The position numbers and the translations under genes were made by a program. DNA of 64,000 nucleotides from Blastocladiella emersonii ATCC 22665 (Eukaryota; Blastocladiomycota; Blastocladiomycetes; Blastocladiales; Blastocladiaceae). This document shows, piece after piece, positions 55,016 through 64,000 of the stretch. Under the pieces are notes generated by a model. That model did not search any database. It saw only the letters and a program-made list of their open reading frames with translations, and was not told the DNA's origin. The DNA is taken from the NCBI GenBank assembly GCA_025594325.1, contig JANHCV010000013.1, positions 620,001 through 684,000 on the forward strand, written 5' to 3'. How positions within the stretch are numbered: the first letter of the stretch is position 1; every line of letters starts with the position of its first letter.

Positions 55016-55960
55016 ATGTGCATGACTTGCATCATGGTTGTCATCAATCGGTTCTCCGAGTTGACGCAATTTATCCCGCTTGCCGCGTTCTCCAGCGCCG
55101 CCACGGCCGCCGACACGTTCTTCAAGCACGCAGCACGACCGCGCAGGCTGCCCGACGACATCGTTTTGGACCGCGGGTTGCAGATCACGTCGCGGTTTTG
55201 GTCGGCTGTGTGCGACGCGCTCGTGATCAAGGCCAAGCTCTCAATGGCGTTACCCCTATCATACAGACCGACCGGCTGACCGAGCGTATAAACCGGACGC
55301 GTAAGGTGGATTTGCGCACGTTTGACAGCGAGGATCAGTCGAACTGGGCCAAGCTGCCGCGGTACGCCGATGGCTATCAACAACTCGGTCAGCGAGTTGA
55401 TGAGCGTGTCGCCGTCGTTCATGGCAAACTACGAGCTCCACCCGCGTCACTTGGCCGCGCCCGCGCGTTTGAATTGAGTTCTGTCGGCCGCGGCGCTGGC
55501 CGAGCGCATCGCCGACATCCAGGGCCAGCTGCTCGAGAAGGTTGAGCGCGCCAAGCAGCTGTATTTACAGAAAGTACGCCGACCGCCATCACCGCGAGGG
55601 CCCCCAGTTAAACGCCGGGGGACATGGTGCTGCTGAGCACCAAGAACCTACGCGTCGACGTGCCCAAGGCCAAGCTCGGGCAGAAGTTCACGGAGCCGCT
55701 CAAGATCGTGCGCCTTATCCGCAAGTCGGCCATCGAGCTCAAGCTGACCATGGCGCGCGTCCACCCGGTGTTCCACGTCTCGCTCATCAAGCCGGTGGTC
55801 GCGCACGACGAGGACACGTTCCCGGGCCGCACGCCACCGCCGCCGGCGCCGTACGTCGTCAACGGGCGCGAGGAGTGGTCGGTCGAGGCGATCGTCGACG
55901 CGCGCAGGTCGGCTTCGGGTCGCAGCATCGAGTACCTGGTCAGGGCTTGCTTTAGACGGG
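55016..55960 (+). mobile_element. Ty3/gypsy retrotransposon remnant: integrase core to chromodomain
   Basis: Pieces in several frames keep the order of a Ty3/gypsy pol C-terminus. First is VVINRFSELTQFIPLAAF, then DDIVLDRGLQITSRFWSAV (integrase core Asp residues) and IKAKLSMALP. After a frameshift come QTDRLTERINRT and LAERIADIQGQLLEKVERA. A further frame has KYADRHHREGPQ, then GDMVLLSTKNLRVDVPKAKL, ARVHPVFHVSLIKPV and EWSVEAIVDARR...SIEYLVRA (chromodomain start). RT, RNase H and protease are absent and no LTR pair was seen. At least three frameshifts make it dead. Confidence 0.8.
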
Positions 55961-56056
55961 CGCAACTGCGTGTCCGCGTCATAGTGCAAAAAACAAGGCG
56001 CGACATAGCACGAAACAATTTTATCATCTTTACGAGTGCAACCGTCTCTAAGGCAG

Positions 56057-56182
56057 GCGCGTCGGTTACCCGCACGTGACGGTTGGGGCTTGCCACAACG
56101 ATCGCCGCATGAACCCCGGAGTCTAGTTCTCTTCTCCACAACCCTTCCCATGGTCCGTTGATGTAGCCACTCGATGCAACGT
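56057..56182 (+). other. Orphan family A promoter/leader
   Basis: GCGCGTCG, five bases, CCGCACGTGAC, then after about 95 bp TCGATGCAACGT. This is the spacing of a family A promoter and leader, with CACGTGA in place of CATGTGA. No family A protein sequence follows. Confidence 0.5.
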
Positions 56183-56899
56183 TATGTTTGAGATGTAAAC
56201 TGGGCTTCTATGCAGCCCCATGCGGTCATTTGCACAACTTGCATACCGTGAACGACTCGGAGTGCAAGCTGTGCTTCCGAAATCGGTGCACTTGCCTCGT
56301 TGTTTGACTCGAATCGGGCCTTGATCAATTCGCAGTGCATGCTACTGCTCGGCTCAGTCGATGATGCCGAGCGGGGAGCTTCGCGGCATTGGGGAGCGAA
56401 CGACACCCACCCGCAACTCCAACTCGCAAACGACTTGACTCCTTCCACCGATGTCTAGATAAAGAGCGGATTGGCTTCAGCACTATGCGCAGTGCGTTGA
56501 TGCTGCTCGGGACTCAAGAGCGCACGATTCACAGCGTCGGAAGCGATTTGGACATGCTGTCGGCCAGAGTACTCGCTGAGATGACGCGTAGAAGCGTCCT
56601 TGGCTGCACAATGAGCGCGTGATGCCCTCGTTATCCGTGATCAGCAGCTCGAGCTACCGTCTCGAGTTACACGGCTTGCCCTCATCTCCAGTGCTTAGAT
56701 TTTGTTCGTCCGTTGACTCGCACTGCCGCTCGCATGGGCGTTAGCTCCAAGCTCGCTGGGACTACGTTTTCGGGCACCAGCTCATCGTAAGCGGCTTTTC
56801 GAACAGCGCCCGCGATACATTCCGTGGCTGCCGCCATTGCAGTGGGCGACTCATGCTCTCACTCCGCCAGCTCCAACCTAAGAAGCATCCTTGCCCTCC
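56183..56899. other. Region without a supported gene
   Basis: Short frames on both strands (e.g. 56182-56448 minus, 56389-56622 plus) without recognisable domains. Confidence 0.35.
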
Positions 56900-57118
56900 A
56901 CCCGACCAAACACACTATCTCGCTGCTGCTTAGATCGCCATCTCAAAATCACCATCGAGCCGCTGGATCTCTGTACGCTGTTCGGACCGCCGCACAAACT
57001 CGATTCTCGGCCGCTTGCGACCATTACACTCGATTCGCCGACCCGCTCGCGTCGCGTTGCTGGGCCGTACCCGCGCGGGCGCCGTGAAAAGACCGCGCCG
57101 CCCGCGCGGGTGCGGCCC
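56900..57118 (+). repeat. Family B copy 4 (B4), 3' part with hairpin copy C
   Basis: The frame ending at 57087 reads RTAAQTRFSAACDHYTRFADP, then LASRCWAVPARAP before the TGA in the loop. The hairpin is 57062-57118 (57 bp): GGGCCGTACCCGCGCGGGCG pairs with CGCCCGCGCGGGTGCGGCCC with one T:G wobble. About 80 bp upstream are nearly the same as in B5. Confidence 0.65.
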
Positions 57119-57509
57119 TCTGTACTCTTTGTCGCAGCGCGGTGACGGGTGGTTGGGCGCTTTCGCGTTGGAAGCGAGAGAGGCGGCGCGAGTCAGATGG
57201 CGTTGCGGAGCATGTGAAGGGGCCTCGCTGGAATAGAGCTTGCTTGGTTGCACTGCCATTGTTGGTTCATCGGCTGAGAGGTACAGATTCCGCAGAACGA
57301 GCAGAAGATCAGATCGCTGCGGGAAGCCGACTAGACTACTCTTGATCAACAGATCGCGCGAGCAGCAAGGGCTCGCTCAGTCCAGCGTTCGATCGACGAG
57401 CGACGAGCGGGGCAGACGTAGAAGCAATCAGGCCAGGGAAGCAGTCAACTTCAACCTCGATTGATTGCCAAGGAACTTGCCGAGTCGCCGCGGCGCGCGT
57501 GCGTTGAGT
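57119..57509. other. Flank between B4 and an orphan leader
   Basis: Starts with gtcgcagcgcggtgacggg, shared with the flank of B5 (gtcgcagtgtggcgacggg). No gene seen. Confidence 0.4.
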
Positions 57510-57634
57510 CGCGTCGTTCACTCGCACGTGATGCGCCAGCTGCGGATCGTTCATCGCCGGCTGAGCCCTACGGCCTTGCCCTCCTTTTCCTTGTCCACTC
57601 GATCGTCGGCCGATGCAGTCACTAGATGCAATGT
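57510..57634 (+). other. Orphan family A promoter/leader
   Basis: CGCGTCG, TTCAC, then TCGCACGTGATGCGC, and about 95 bp later CACTAGATGCAATGT. Layout as in family A promoters, with no family protein downstream. Confidence 0.45.
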
Positions 57635-58342
57635 AGCCGGTGAGCATGGAATATGAGCCTGTTCGAATTCCCGGGCTGAAGTGCACAAGCTGGCAGCTGA
57701 CGGCCGTTGCTGCTGCAGGACGCGACTCTGAACAATGGTGCGTTCAACTCACACCGCGTTCGACCACCAGCAGTCCATCTATGTCGCTGGGTGCGCTTGG
57801 CGGCTCTCTCCAGCGTGGTATGATGATGGCGGGAACGTTGCGTCACCCGCGCGGGTGAGGAGTCTGACTCTTACCCATCTAAAGCTGCGCGTCGCGGCAG
57901 TGCACTAATGCCTTCTCCCGTTCGTCCGAACTCCAGAGCCCAGACCGTTTGGCATTGTAAGCGCGGACGGCGCCTCGACTTTTCACGCGCGCAGGGATTA
58001 TGATCTGCGAGTTCAGCGGATCCAGCCAAGTTCCACCATTCCCGAGTAGCAGCTCGAGGCAGCTTCTCCCGCACGTCGCGCTTACCCGCCTTGTCGGTCT
58101 TCGCTCGCGAACTGGCTCAGTCGAGACGCCTCATACACTTCATCCGCGTGAAGCAGCTGAACGATGCGGCCACTCGATTTCGTCGCTCTGCTATATCCCG
58201 CGGCTGCCGCTCCTGCGGGTAGCAGATCTTTCTCTCGCTGTTGATGAACTTGCCCAGGCAATCTCTTCCGAGTCAAGGGCGTCAAACGCAATACCATGAC
58301 GCTGCCCATCGTGCCAATTCGCACTCTACAATCGGCCCGCGG
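57635..58342. other. Region without a supported gene
   Basis: Only short frames (e.g. 57640-57858). No recognised motif. Confidence 0.35.
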
Positions 58343-58496
58343 GATCTCATATTCGCTACTTGAACCGCCGCAAGCACTCGATTCTCGACCCCATGCTGTC
58401 AACACACTCGATTCGCCGACCCGCTCGGGCTGCGCTTCTGGGCCGCACCCGCGCGAGTGCCGTGAAAAGACCGCGCCGCCCGCGCAGATGCGGCCC
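58343..58496 (+). repeat. Family B copy 5 (B5), 3' part with hairpin copy D
   Basis: The frame reads TAASTRFSTPCCQHTRFADP, then LGLRFWAAPARVP and TGA (58463-58465). The hairpin is 58440-58496 (57 bp): GGGCCGCACCCGCGCG with CGCGCAGATGCGGCCC (two mismatched positions). Closest to B4. Confidence 0.65.
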
Positions 58497-59118
58497 TATG
58501 AACATTGTGTCGCAGTGTGGCGACGGGCGATCGTGTGGGATGCGAGGTCCAAGGGAGCGAGATGGCGTGGGCGGGCTGCGGCACTGGGGTGCGTTGCGGG
58601 GTGTTATTGGATACAATTTGCTCAAGCGCGTTGTGAGCGGTGGTCCGTACACAGCGAGGCGTGCAGTTTACGGAGACGGAGGGAGATCAGGATCGCCGCG
58701 TGGCACTGAATGCACAGGATCGGCGCACCGCGCGAGCTGCGACAGTCCGACGTCCTGTCGTCATACAAAGCGTCGAAGCGAGCAACACATGGACGGCGGA
58801 GACGATAGTAGCAAGAAGGAGACGGGCGTGCAAGATCGGGAGCAAGAGTTGGGCGCCACTCGACGGCAGGGCCGGGGTTGCTGCCGCTCAGCGACGTTTC
58901 GCAACAAACCACGCCAAAGTAGCAATAATGTCTCCCAATTCATGTTGCATCTAGTCTCCCATGACACATGGTCGAATTCATTGCAGGAGGGGAGAGGGAA
59001 GCTAAGGCAACGGAGGTCAGCTGACGCCTCGCGATGGCCGTTTCCGCCCGCTTCGCCCACGCGTCGCTCTCTTCTCTCTGCTCTCCCCCTCCCTCCCTTG
59101 ATCGGGTCGATCGACACC
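58497..59118. other. Promoter side of the glucosidase II gene
   Basis: The frame of the next gene happens to stay open upstream through here, but it is not family-like sequence. It should hold the promoter and 5' leader. A CT-rich stretch (ctctcttctctctgctctcc) lies at about 59070. Confidence 0.45.
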
Positions 59119-62100
59119 ATGAACCCCATGTACCACCACCACACCCCGCGGCGCCGCCCGCGCGCGGCCCTGCACCTTCCCCTCGCGCTGGCCCTCGCCG
59201 CCGTCACGGCGTGCACCCTTCTCCTCCTCGCCATCGCCACCCCGGCCGCCGCCGTCAAGCGCGAGGACTTCAAGACGTGCGCGCAGTCGGCCTTCTGCCG
59301 GCGCCACCGCGCGTGGCCCGCCGTTGTCCCGTCGCTGCCGTCCGCGTGGACCGCGACGCCCTCCCCCAACCCCGCCAAGGACGCGTGGCGCGCGTCCCTC
59401 GTCGCGCCCAACACGCCGAGCCCGCTGACGCTCGAGGTCACGTCGCTCGGCAACGCGGCGGTCCGCGTGCGCGTCGTCGACCCAGCGGACCCGCGTCCGC
59501 GCGTGTTCAGCGCGGCGGAGGTCGCGCTCGTGGCGCGCACGGGCGACGGCGAGGTGACGGTGGTCCGCGAGGATAAGACGGGCGCGACGCTTCGCGTGGG
59601 TAAGGCCGAGGTCCGCGTCACGTACACCCCGCTGCGCGTCGCGCTCGTCACGGGCGGCGTCGAGCAGGTCGTCGTCAATGACCGGAACTGGCTCCGTGTC
59701 GAGACGGGCGCGGTCGCGGATCTCGATGCGCTGGTCGCGGGGGTCGAGGATGAGGAGAAGGCCAAGGCGTGGCGCGCGGCCGAGGAGGACGGCGTTGGCA
59801 AGGAGGGGTTCAAGGAGCATACGGATTCCAAGCCCTATGGTACGCGTTTCCCGATCCATCTCACGCACGACTCGCACTCACCACGCCCGCAACTAGGCGC
59901 CCGCTCCGTCGGCTTCGACCTGACCTTCCCCGCGACCGCGCACGCGTACGGACTCGCCGAGCACGCCACCGACTTCAACCTGCCGTCGACGCGCGGCGCG
60001 GACGCAAAGTACGCCGAGCCGTACCGCCTGTACAACCTGGACGTGTTCGAGTTCGAGCTCGACTCGCCCATGGCCCTGTACGGCGCGGTCCCGTTTCTCC
60101 TGACGCAGGGCGACCGCGGCGCCGCCGGCGCCCTGGTCCTGAGCGCCTCCGAGATGTGGGTTGACGTCGAGCGCACTTCTTCGTCGGACCTCCTTGCGCA
60201 CTGGATGGTCGAGTCCGCTCCCCTCGACCTCGTCCTGCTCGCGGGCCCAACCGCCGCCGACGTGCACGCGCAGTACATGCGGCTGACCGGGTTCCCGACG
60301 CTCCCGCCGCTGTTTGGGGTGGCGTACCACCAGTGCCGCTGGAACTACAACGACGAGGCCGACGTGCGCGACGTCGACGCCGGGTTCGACACGCACGATA
60401 TCCCGTACGACGTGCTGTGGCTCGACATCGAGCACACGGACGGCAAGCGCTACTTCACGTGGGACGCCCTCAAGTTCCCGAACCCGGCCAAGATGATCGA
60501 CGGCGTCGCCGCCAAGGGCCGCAAGATGGTCACCATCGTCGACCCGCATATCAAAAAGGACGACCAGTACTACGTCTCGGCCGAGGCGACCGCCAAGGAC
60601 CTGCTCGTCAAGTCGCCGCCGCCCAAGGACAACGCGGCGCCTGCGCCGTTCGGCGGATGGTGCTGGCCCGGCGACTCGAACTGGATCGACTTCCTGAACC
60701 CGGCCGCGCGCGACTGGTGGGCGTCGCTGTTCTCCCCCGCCAAGTACGCGGGCTCGACGCGCAACCTGTTCACGTGGAACGACATGAACGAGCCGTCCGT
60801 GTTCACGGGCCCCGAGATCACCATGCCCAAGGACGCACTGCACGTCGGCGGGCTCGAGCACCGCGACGTCCACAACGTGTACGGCATGCAGCAGCACCGC
60901 GCGACGCACGCCGGCCACCTCGCGCGGACTTCGGGCAGTCTTGACGCCATCGACCGCCCGTTCGTCCTGTCGCGCGCCTTCTTCGCGGGGACCCAGCGGT
61001 ACGGCGCGATCTGGACCGGCGACAATTTCGCGCGGTGGGACCACCTCGCCTCCTCCACGCCCATGCTTTTGGGGTTAGCCGCCTCGGGCATCGTGTTCGC
61101 GGGCGCCGACGTCGGCGGGTTCTTCGGGAACCCGGACCCGGAACTCCTGGTGCGCTGGTACCAGCTCGGCGCGATGCAGCCCTTCTTCCGCGCGCACGCG
61201 CACATCGACACCAAGCGCCGCGAGCCGTGGCTGTTTGACGACGCCACGCGCGACCTGATCCGCGCCGCGGTCCGCAGACGGTACCGCTGGATGCCCACCG
61301 TGTACACGGCCTTCTTCGACGCGTGGCGCACCGGGTCTACGGTCAATACCCCGCTCGTGTTCGCGTTCCCCGACGACCGCAACACGTGGGCGAGCCAGGA
61401 CGCGTTCCTCCTCGGTACCTCGATCCTCGTCGCGCCCGCTACGCAGCCCGGGCAGCGCGAGGTCACCACGTACCTCCCCGCGGGCACCGCCGGCGCGGGC
61501 TGGTACGACATGGCCTCGTCGCCCGCGGGCTGGCGATACCTCCGCGGCGCCCAGTCCGTCACCGTCGCCGCGCCCCTCGACACGCTCCCGCTCTTCGCGC
61601 GCGCCGGGTCTGTCCTCGTCGCCCGCGAACGCGTCCGCCGCGCCTCCGCCGCCGGGCTCACGGACCCCCTGACGCTGTACATCGCCCTTGACAAGGCGGG
61701 CCGCGCCGCAGGGCACTTCGTCGTCGACGACGGCCAGACGTACGGTGTTCTCGCGGGCGCCGCCGTTGAGGTCCGCGTGACGTTCGCGGACGGCACACTT
61801 CGCGCATCGCTCAGCGTCCCCACCGGCATCGTCCCCGCGCGCCCCGCGGTCGGGGATGAGCGGCTCGTGTCGCAGCGGCGCGAGATCAAGACGGACGACG
61901 GCGTGCGCGGCAAGTTCATGCACCGGTTCGGCGGCGTGCGCGTCGAGCGCGTCGTGGTGGTCGCGCCGAGCGCGGAGGTGGTGAGTCTTGCGGTGCCGGG
62001 CCAGGTCCGTGTTGGGGGTAAGGGGGTGGCGGAGGTTACGGTCCGTGATGAGGGGCGGTGGATCGAGGTCAAGGAGCCTGGGTTCCGCCTGGGCGATGAG

Positions 62101-62121
62101 GGGTGGGAGATGCAGCTGTGA
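59119..62121 (+). CDS. Glucosidase II catalytic alpha subunit (GH31)
   Basis: Exons are 59119-59839 and 59897-62121. The intron 59840-59896 (57 bp, GTACGC...CTAG) is a multiple of three, so the unspliced frame is open too. The product is 981 aa. An N-terminal signal/anchor (LALALAAVTACTLLLLAIAT, about residues 20-39) directs it to the ER, where the enzyme trims glucose from N-glycans. GH31 landmarks: LPPLFGVAYHQCRWNY, VLWLDIEHTDGKRYFTWD, the nucleophile Asp in WNDMNEPSVF, IWTGDNFARWDHL (acid/base Asp) and GADVGGFFGNPDPELLVRW. The C-terminal beta domains follow. The start was chosen at 59119 because the signal sequence follows; upstream in-frame Mets run through a repeat. Homologues: yeast ROT2, human GANAB. 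Confidence 0.93.
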   Translation: MNPMYHHHTPRRRPRAALHLPLALALAAVTACTLLLLAIATPAAAVKREDFKTCAQSAFCRRHRAWPAVVPSLPSAWTATPSPNPAKDAWRASLVAPNTPSPLTLEVTSLGNAAVRVRVVDPADPRPRVFSAAEVALVARTGDGEVTVVREDKTGATLRVGKAEVRVTYTPLRVALVTGGVEQVVVNDRNWLRVETGAVADLDALVAGVEDEEKAKAWRAAEEDGVGKEGFKEHTDSKPYGTRFPIHLTHDSHSPRPQLGARSVGFDLTFPATAHAYGLAEHATDFNLPSTRGADAKYAEPYRLYNLDVFEFELDSPMALYGAVPFLLTQGDRGAAGALVLSASEMWVDVERTSSSDLLAHWMVESAPLDLVLLAGPTAADVHAQYMRLTGFPTLPPLFGVAYHQCRWNYNDEADVRDVDAGFDTHDIPYDVLWLDIEHTDGKRYFTWDALKFPNPAKMIDGVAAKGRKMVTIVDPHIKKDDQYYVSAEATAKDLLVKSPPPKDNAAPAPFGGWCWPGDSNWIDFLNPAARDWWASLFSPAKYAGSTRNLFTWNDMNEPSVFTGPEITMPKDALHVGGLEHRDVHNVYGMQQHRATHAGHLARTSGSLDAIDRPFVLSRAFFAGTQRYGAIWTGDNFARWDHLASSTPMLLGLAASGIVFAGADVGGFFGNPDPELLVRWYQLGAMQPFFRAHAHIDTKRREPWLFDDATRDLIRAAVRRRYRWMPTVYTAFFDAWRTGSTVNTPLVFAFPDDRNTWASQDAFLLGTSILVAPATQPGQREVTTYLPAGTAGAGWYDMASSPAGWRYLRGAQSVTVAAPLDTLPLFARAGSVLVARERVRRASAAGLTDPLTLYIALDKAGRAAGHFVVDDGQTYGVLAGAAVEVRVTFADGTLRASLSVPTGIVPARPAVGDERLVSQRREIKTDDGVRGKFMHRFGGVRVERVVVVAPSAEVVSLAVPGQVRVGGKGVAEVTVRDEGRWIEVKEPGFRLGDEGWEMQL

Positions 62122-63991
62122 TGGGACGGCGAGAGTTGGGGTCAAGAGATTGGTTTTGCAACTATCGCGGGTGTAGCGGAGAAGTTGTTCGTTGGCAGGT
62201 GGTGGCGCAGGATCCGCGACAGCGGCGACCAGCCGCGCAGCTCGCTTGCTGGCTGAAGTCGCGAGCGAGAGAGAGCCACGGTCGTCGATGCGTCGCGAGC
62301 GCGAGCGCGAAAGGCATCCGCGGGTGGAACTGCAGCGTGACGTGCTCGCTTCTGAACGCGGGCCTCGACTTTAGACTCCTCGCGGGTCGGGCGGCGCGTG
62401 CAGAGCGGATCTCACGGCAGGGAGAAGGAGCGAGCTATCCGCGCGGCGGCCACGCGCGACGCCGCGCTGCCTGCGCGATGTGCATCCCATGAGCGCCGCC
62501 GAGCGAGGTTGAGGGGATCAAGGAGGCCGACGGCCAGCGAACTCTCTCACGACATCGGTGCTCATGGCCAGTGAGTGCCTCGCCCTTGGACGGCGAGCAC
62601 TCGCAGAGCCAGAAGCAGGTCGAGAACTCGCTGACGGCCAAGCCCGACTGACCTGCACGAGTTCTTGCTTGCCCACCATCTCGGCAAACCGAGGCGGCGA
62701 AGCCGGATAGGCTGCAAGGCCGCTCGGCATCGCGCTGATCGCACCACCACGATATGAGGCGCTCAATGGACGCGGGCGAGCGCCGCAATCCAGTCGTTGG
62801 CGATCGTCGGCCGCCGTCTCGCACACGGCCAACCAGCGAGCGAACGATGGTAGGAGACAAACGCCAGCATGGAAGCCAGTCGAACAAGGCACGCATTTGA
62901 CATCAAGCGCGATGATCATCGCATCGCGAGCGCGATGATCGCGAGTGCGGGCTGCCCTCTCTCACGCAGCACCCGGACATCGGAATCGGGGATCAGAAGT
63001 AGACCGCGCAGATCGCCGGTCGCCGAACACATGGCAGGGCAGGGACCAAGGCGCGTGGGCGTCCGATCGATGGCGGCGGAAGGGGAGACGCGCGACAGGG
63101 TTGGAGACGCGTCGCGATTTTTTGTCTCTCACCGCGGTCACGCGCAAGTCACGCGTTTCGCGACGCGTCGCGCTTGCTCGCTCGCGGCGGGCGGGTTTTC
63201 AGTCTCCCTCCGCCCCCCGCCCCTCCCCTCGCCGCCCTTCGCGCCGCATCGCATCCCGAGTTTCCGCATAGCACGTAGCGCTGGGAGAAGCCTTGGCACC
63301 CCGCATCGCATCGCACACACGCGCGTCACGGACGTCGCACCTCGCTCGCTCGCCACACCCGCACCGCCTCGATCCTCCCCACCGTCTTGCACGCCCGCGC
63401 GCTCCTTGTCCCCCAGCCACTGCGCATACTACGATAGACGGAGCGACCGCGCGCACGCGACACCGACGACGCGTTCCTCCTCGCAGTACGAATCACCGCC
63501 GCTGCACCCGTTCGCCCCCCTTCCTCCTCGACGCACTCCACGCATACCCTACCCGCGCGCGCGCACCAGCCTGCTGCACCCAACGTCCCCGCCCAACTAC
63601 GGATCCGATCGCCTGGTCGCTGCCCTGCCCTGCCCTGCCCGCCGCCGCTGGTCCGTCTCGCACCCGTCCGCGTCCCTGCATACTCGCGCGCTCGCGCACC
63701 ACCGCCACCGCCTCGACTCGTGGGCGTGTGATTTGATTCCGTCCGTGGCCCCGATCGCGCGCGCGCGTCCACACTTCTTGGACCCTGCCACGCCATCCCC
63801 TTCCTCGCTCTCTCCTCTCGCTTGTGTGTGTGTCGGCCCCGCTCGCCTTGGACTAACCCCATCGGACCTCGCGTATCCAGGCACACGCGCACTTACCCCT
63901 TCCTTCCACACCTGATCCACACCTCCGCTTTCGCTCATCGATCCGCGAGCCGTGATCACCCACCAGCACCGCCTCCTCAACCACCTGCAAC
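62122..63991. other. Intergenic with probable promoter and 5' leader of the next gene
   Basis: About 1.9 kb. Two overlapping minus-strand frames at 62435-62919 have no recognisable domain. From about 63200 on the plus strand is strongly pyrimidine-rich, and a possible leader intron ends at tatccag (63880), typical for a highly expressed gene starting at 63992. Confidence 0.4.
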
Positions 63992-64000
63992 ATGTCGTCG
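63992..64000 (+). CDS. Start of a further gene (3 codons visible)
   Basis: ATGTCGTCG follows a C/A/T-rich leader (cctcctcaaccacctgcaac). Only Met-Ser-Ser is in the window; product unknown. Confidence 0.4.

Noticed and set aside
57650-57672. Possible tRNA B-box (gttcgaattcc)
   Set aside because: No acceptor stem, A-box or cloverleaf can be drawn around it.
58360-59118. In-frame upstream extension of the glucosidase II gene by about 250 codons
   Set aside because: It runs through a family B hairpin copy and lacks signal sequence; the signal peptide begins at 59119.
59893-62145. Several long frames opposite or out of frame with glucosidase II
   Set aside because: Shadows; the GH31 motifs fix the real frame.
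62435-62919. Two overlapping minus-strand frames of 133-153 codons
   Set aside because: No motif, overlapping each other, in intergenic DNA next to a promoter.

Overview
The window is eukaryotic, GC-rich DNA from a filamentous or yeast-like fungus, most likely a basidiomycete. The evidence is short introns of about 57-82 bp with GTACGY-type donors and CTAAC/CTGAC branch sites, a single-copy eukaryotic gene set, a low-complexity bHLH factor and Ty3/LINE remnants. GC richness and intron style suggest Tremellomycetes (Trichosporonales-like), but this is an inference. There are no bacterial operons, tRNAs or CRISPR arrays. Conserved housekeeping genes are EFL1/RIA1 (1-2095, minus, truncated by the window), an Opy2-like cell-surface protein, an Apd1/Aim32-type sucrase/ferredoxin-like protein, a PLC-like phosphodiesterase, a Yippee protein, V-ATPase subunit c and glucosidase II alpha.

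The centre of interest is 5.8-41 kb. It holds a lineage-specific paralogous family, here called family A: two-part proteins of about 725-830 aa with an F-box-like N-terminus and a C-terminal domain carrying conserved Cys and FDG motifs. Six copies lie in tandem on the plus strand (5.8-22.1 kb). Two of these (13913-16181, 16478-18791) are intact when spliced. Two (10252-12565, 19729-22108) are complete except for in-frame stops. The first two (5.8-9.9 kb) are degraded. A divergent intact member sits on the minus strand (37946-40501), and fragments lie at 29.1, 30.6 and 36.0 kb. All sufficiently complete members share one phase-1 intron at the same place. A fixed-spacing composite promoter element, ACGCGWCG-N5-TCATGTGA, lies about 80-115 bp upstream of the start codon.

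Between 34.8 and 58.6 kb lies a second repeat family, here called family B. Six diverged copies each end in a similar peptide whose stop codon sits in the loop of a conserved hairpin of about 57 bp. This block also contains a Ty3/gypsy integrase-chromodomain remnant, orphan family-A promoter/leader modules and diverged duplications. It separates the V-ATPase gene from the glucosidase II gene.

Region by region: 1-5.5 kb conserved and Ser-rich genes; 5.8-22.1 kb family A array, with a LINE scrap at 12.9 kb; 22.2-25.7 kb Apd1-like gene and a two-exon zinc-finger-like gene; 27.2-30.8 kb broken LRR gene and family A scraps; 31.1-34.3 kb DUF4470-like gene; 34.8-40.5 kb family B copies and the minus-strand family A gene; 40.9-49.5 kb PLC-like, Yippee, bHLH and V-ATPase genes; 49.6-58.6 kb repeat-rich block; 59.1-62.1 kb glucosidase II; 63992 start of the next gene. 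All exon boundaries were worked out by hand from reading frame and splice signals.
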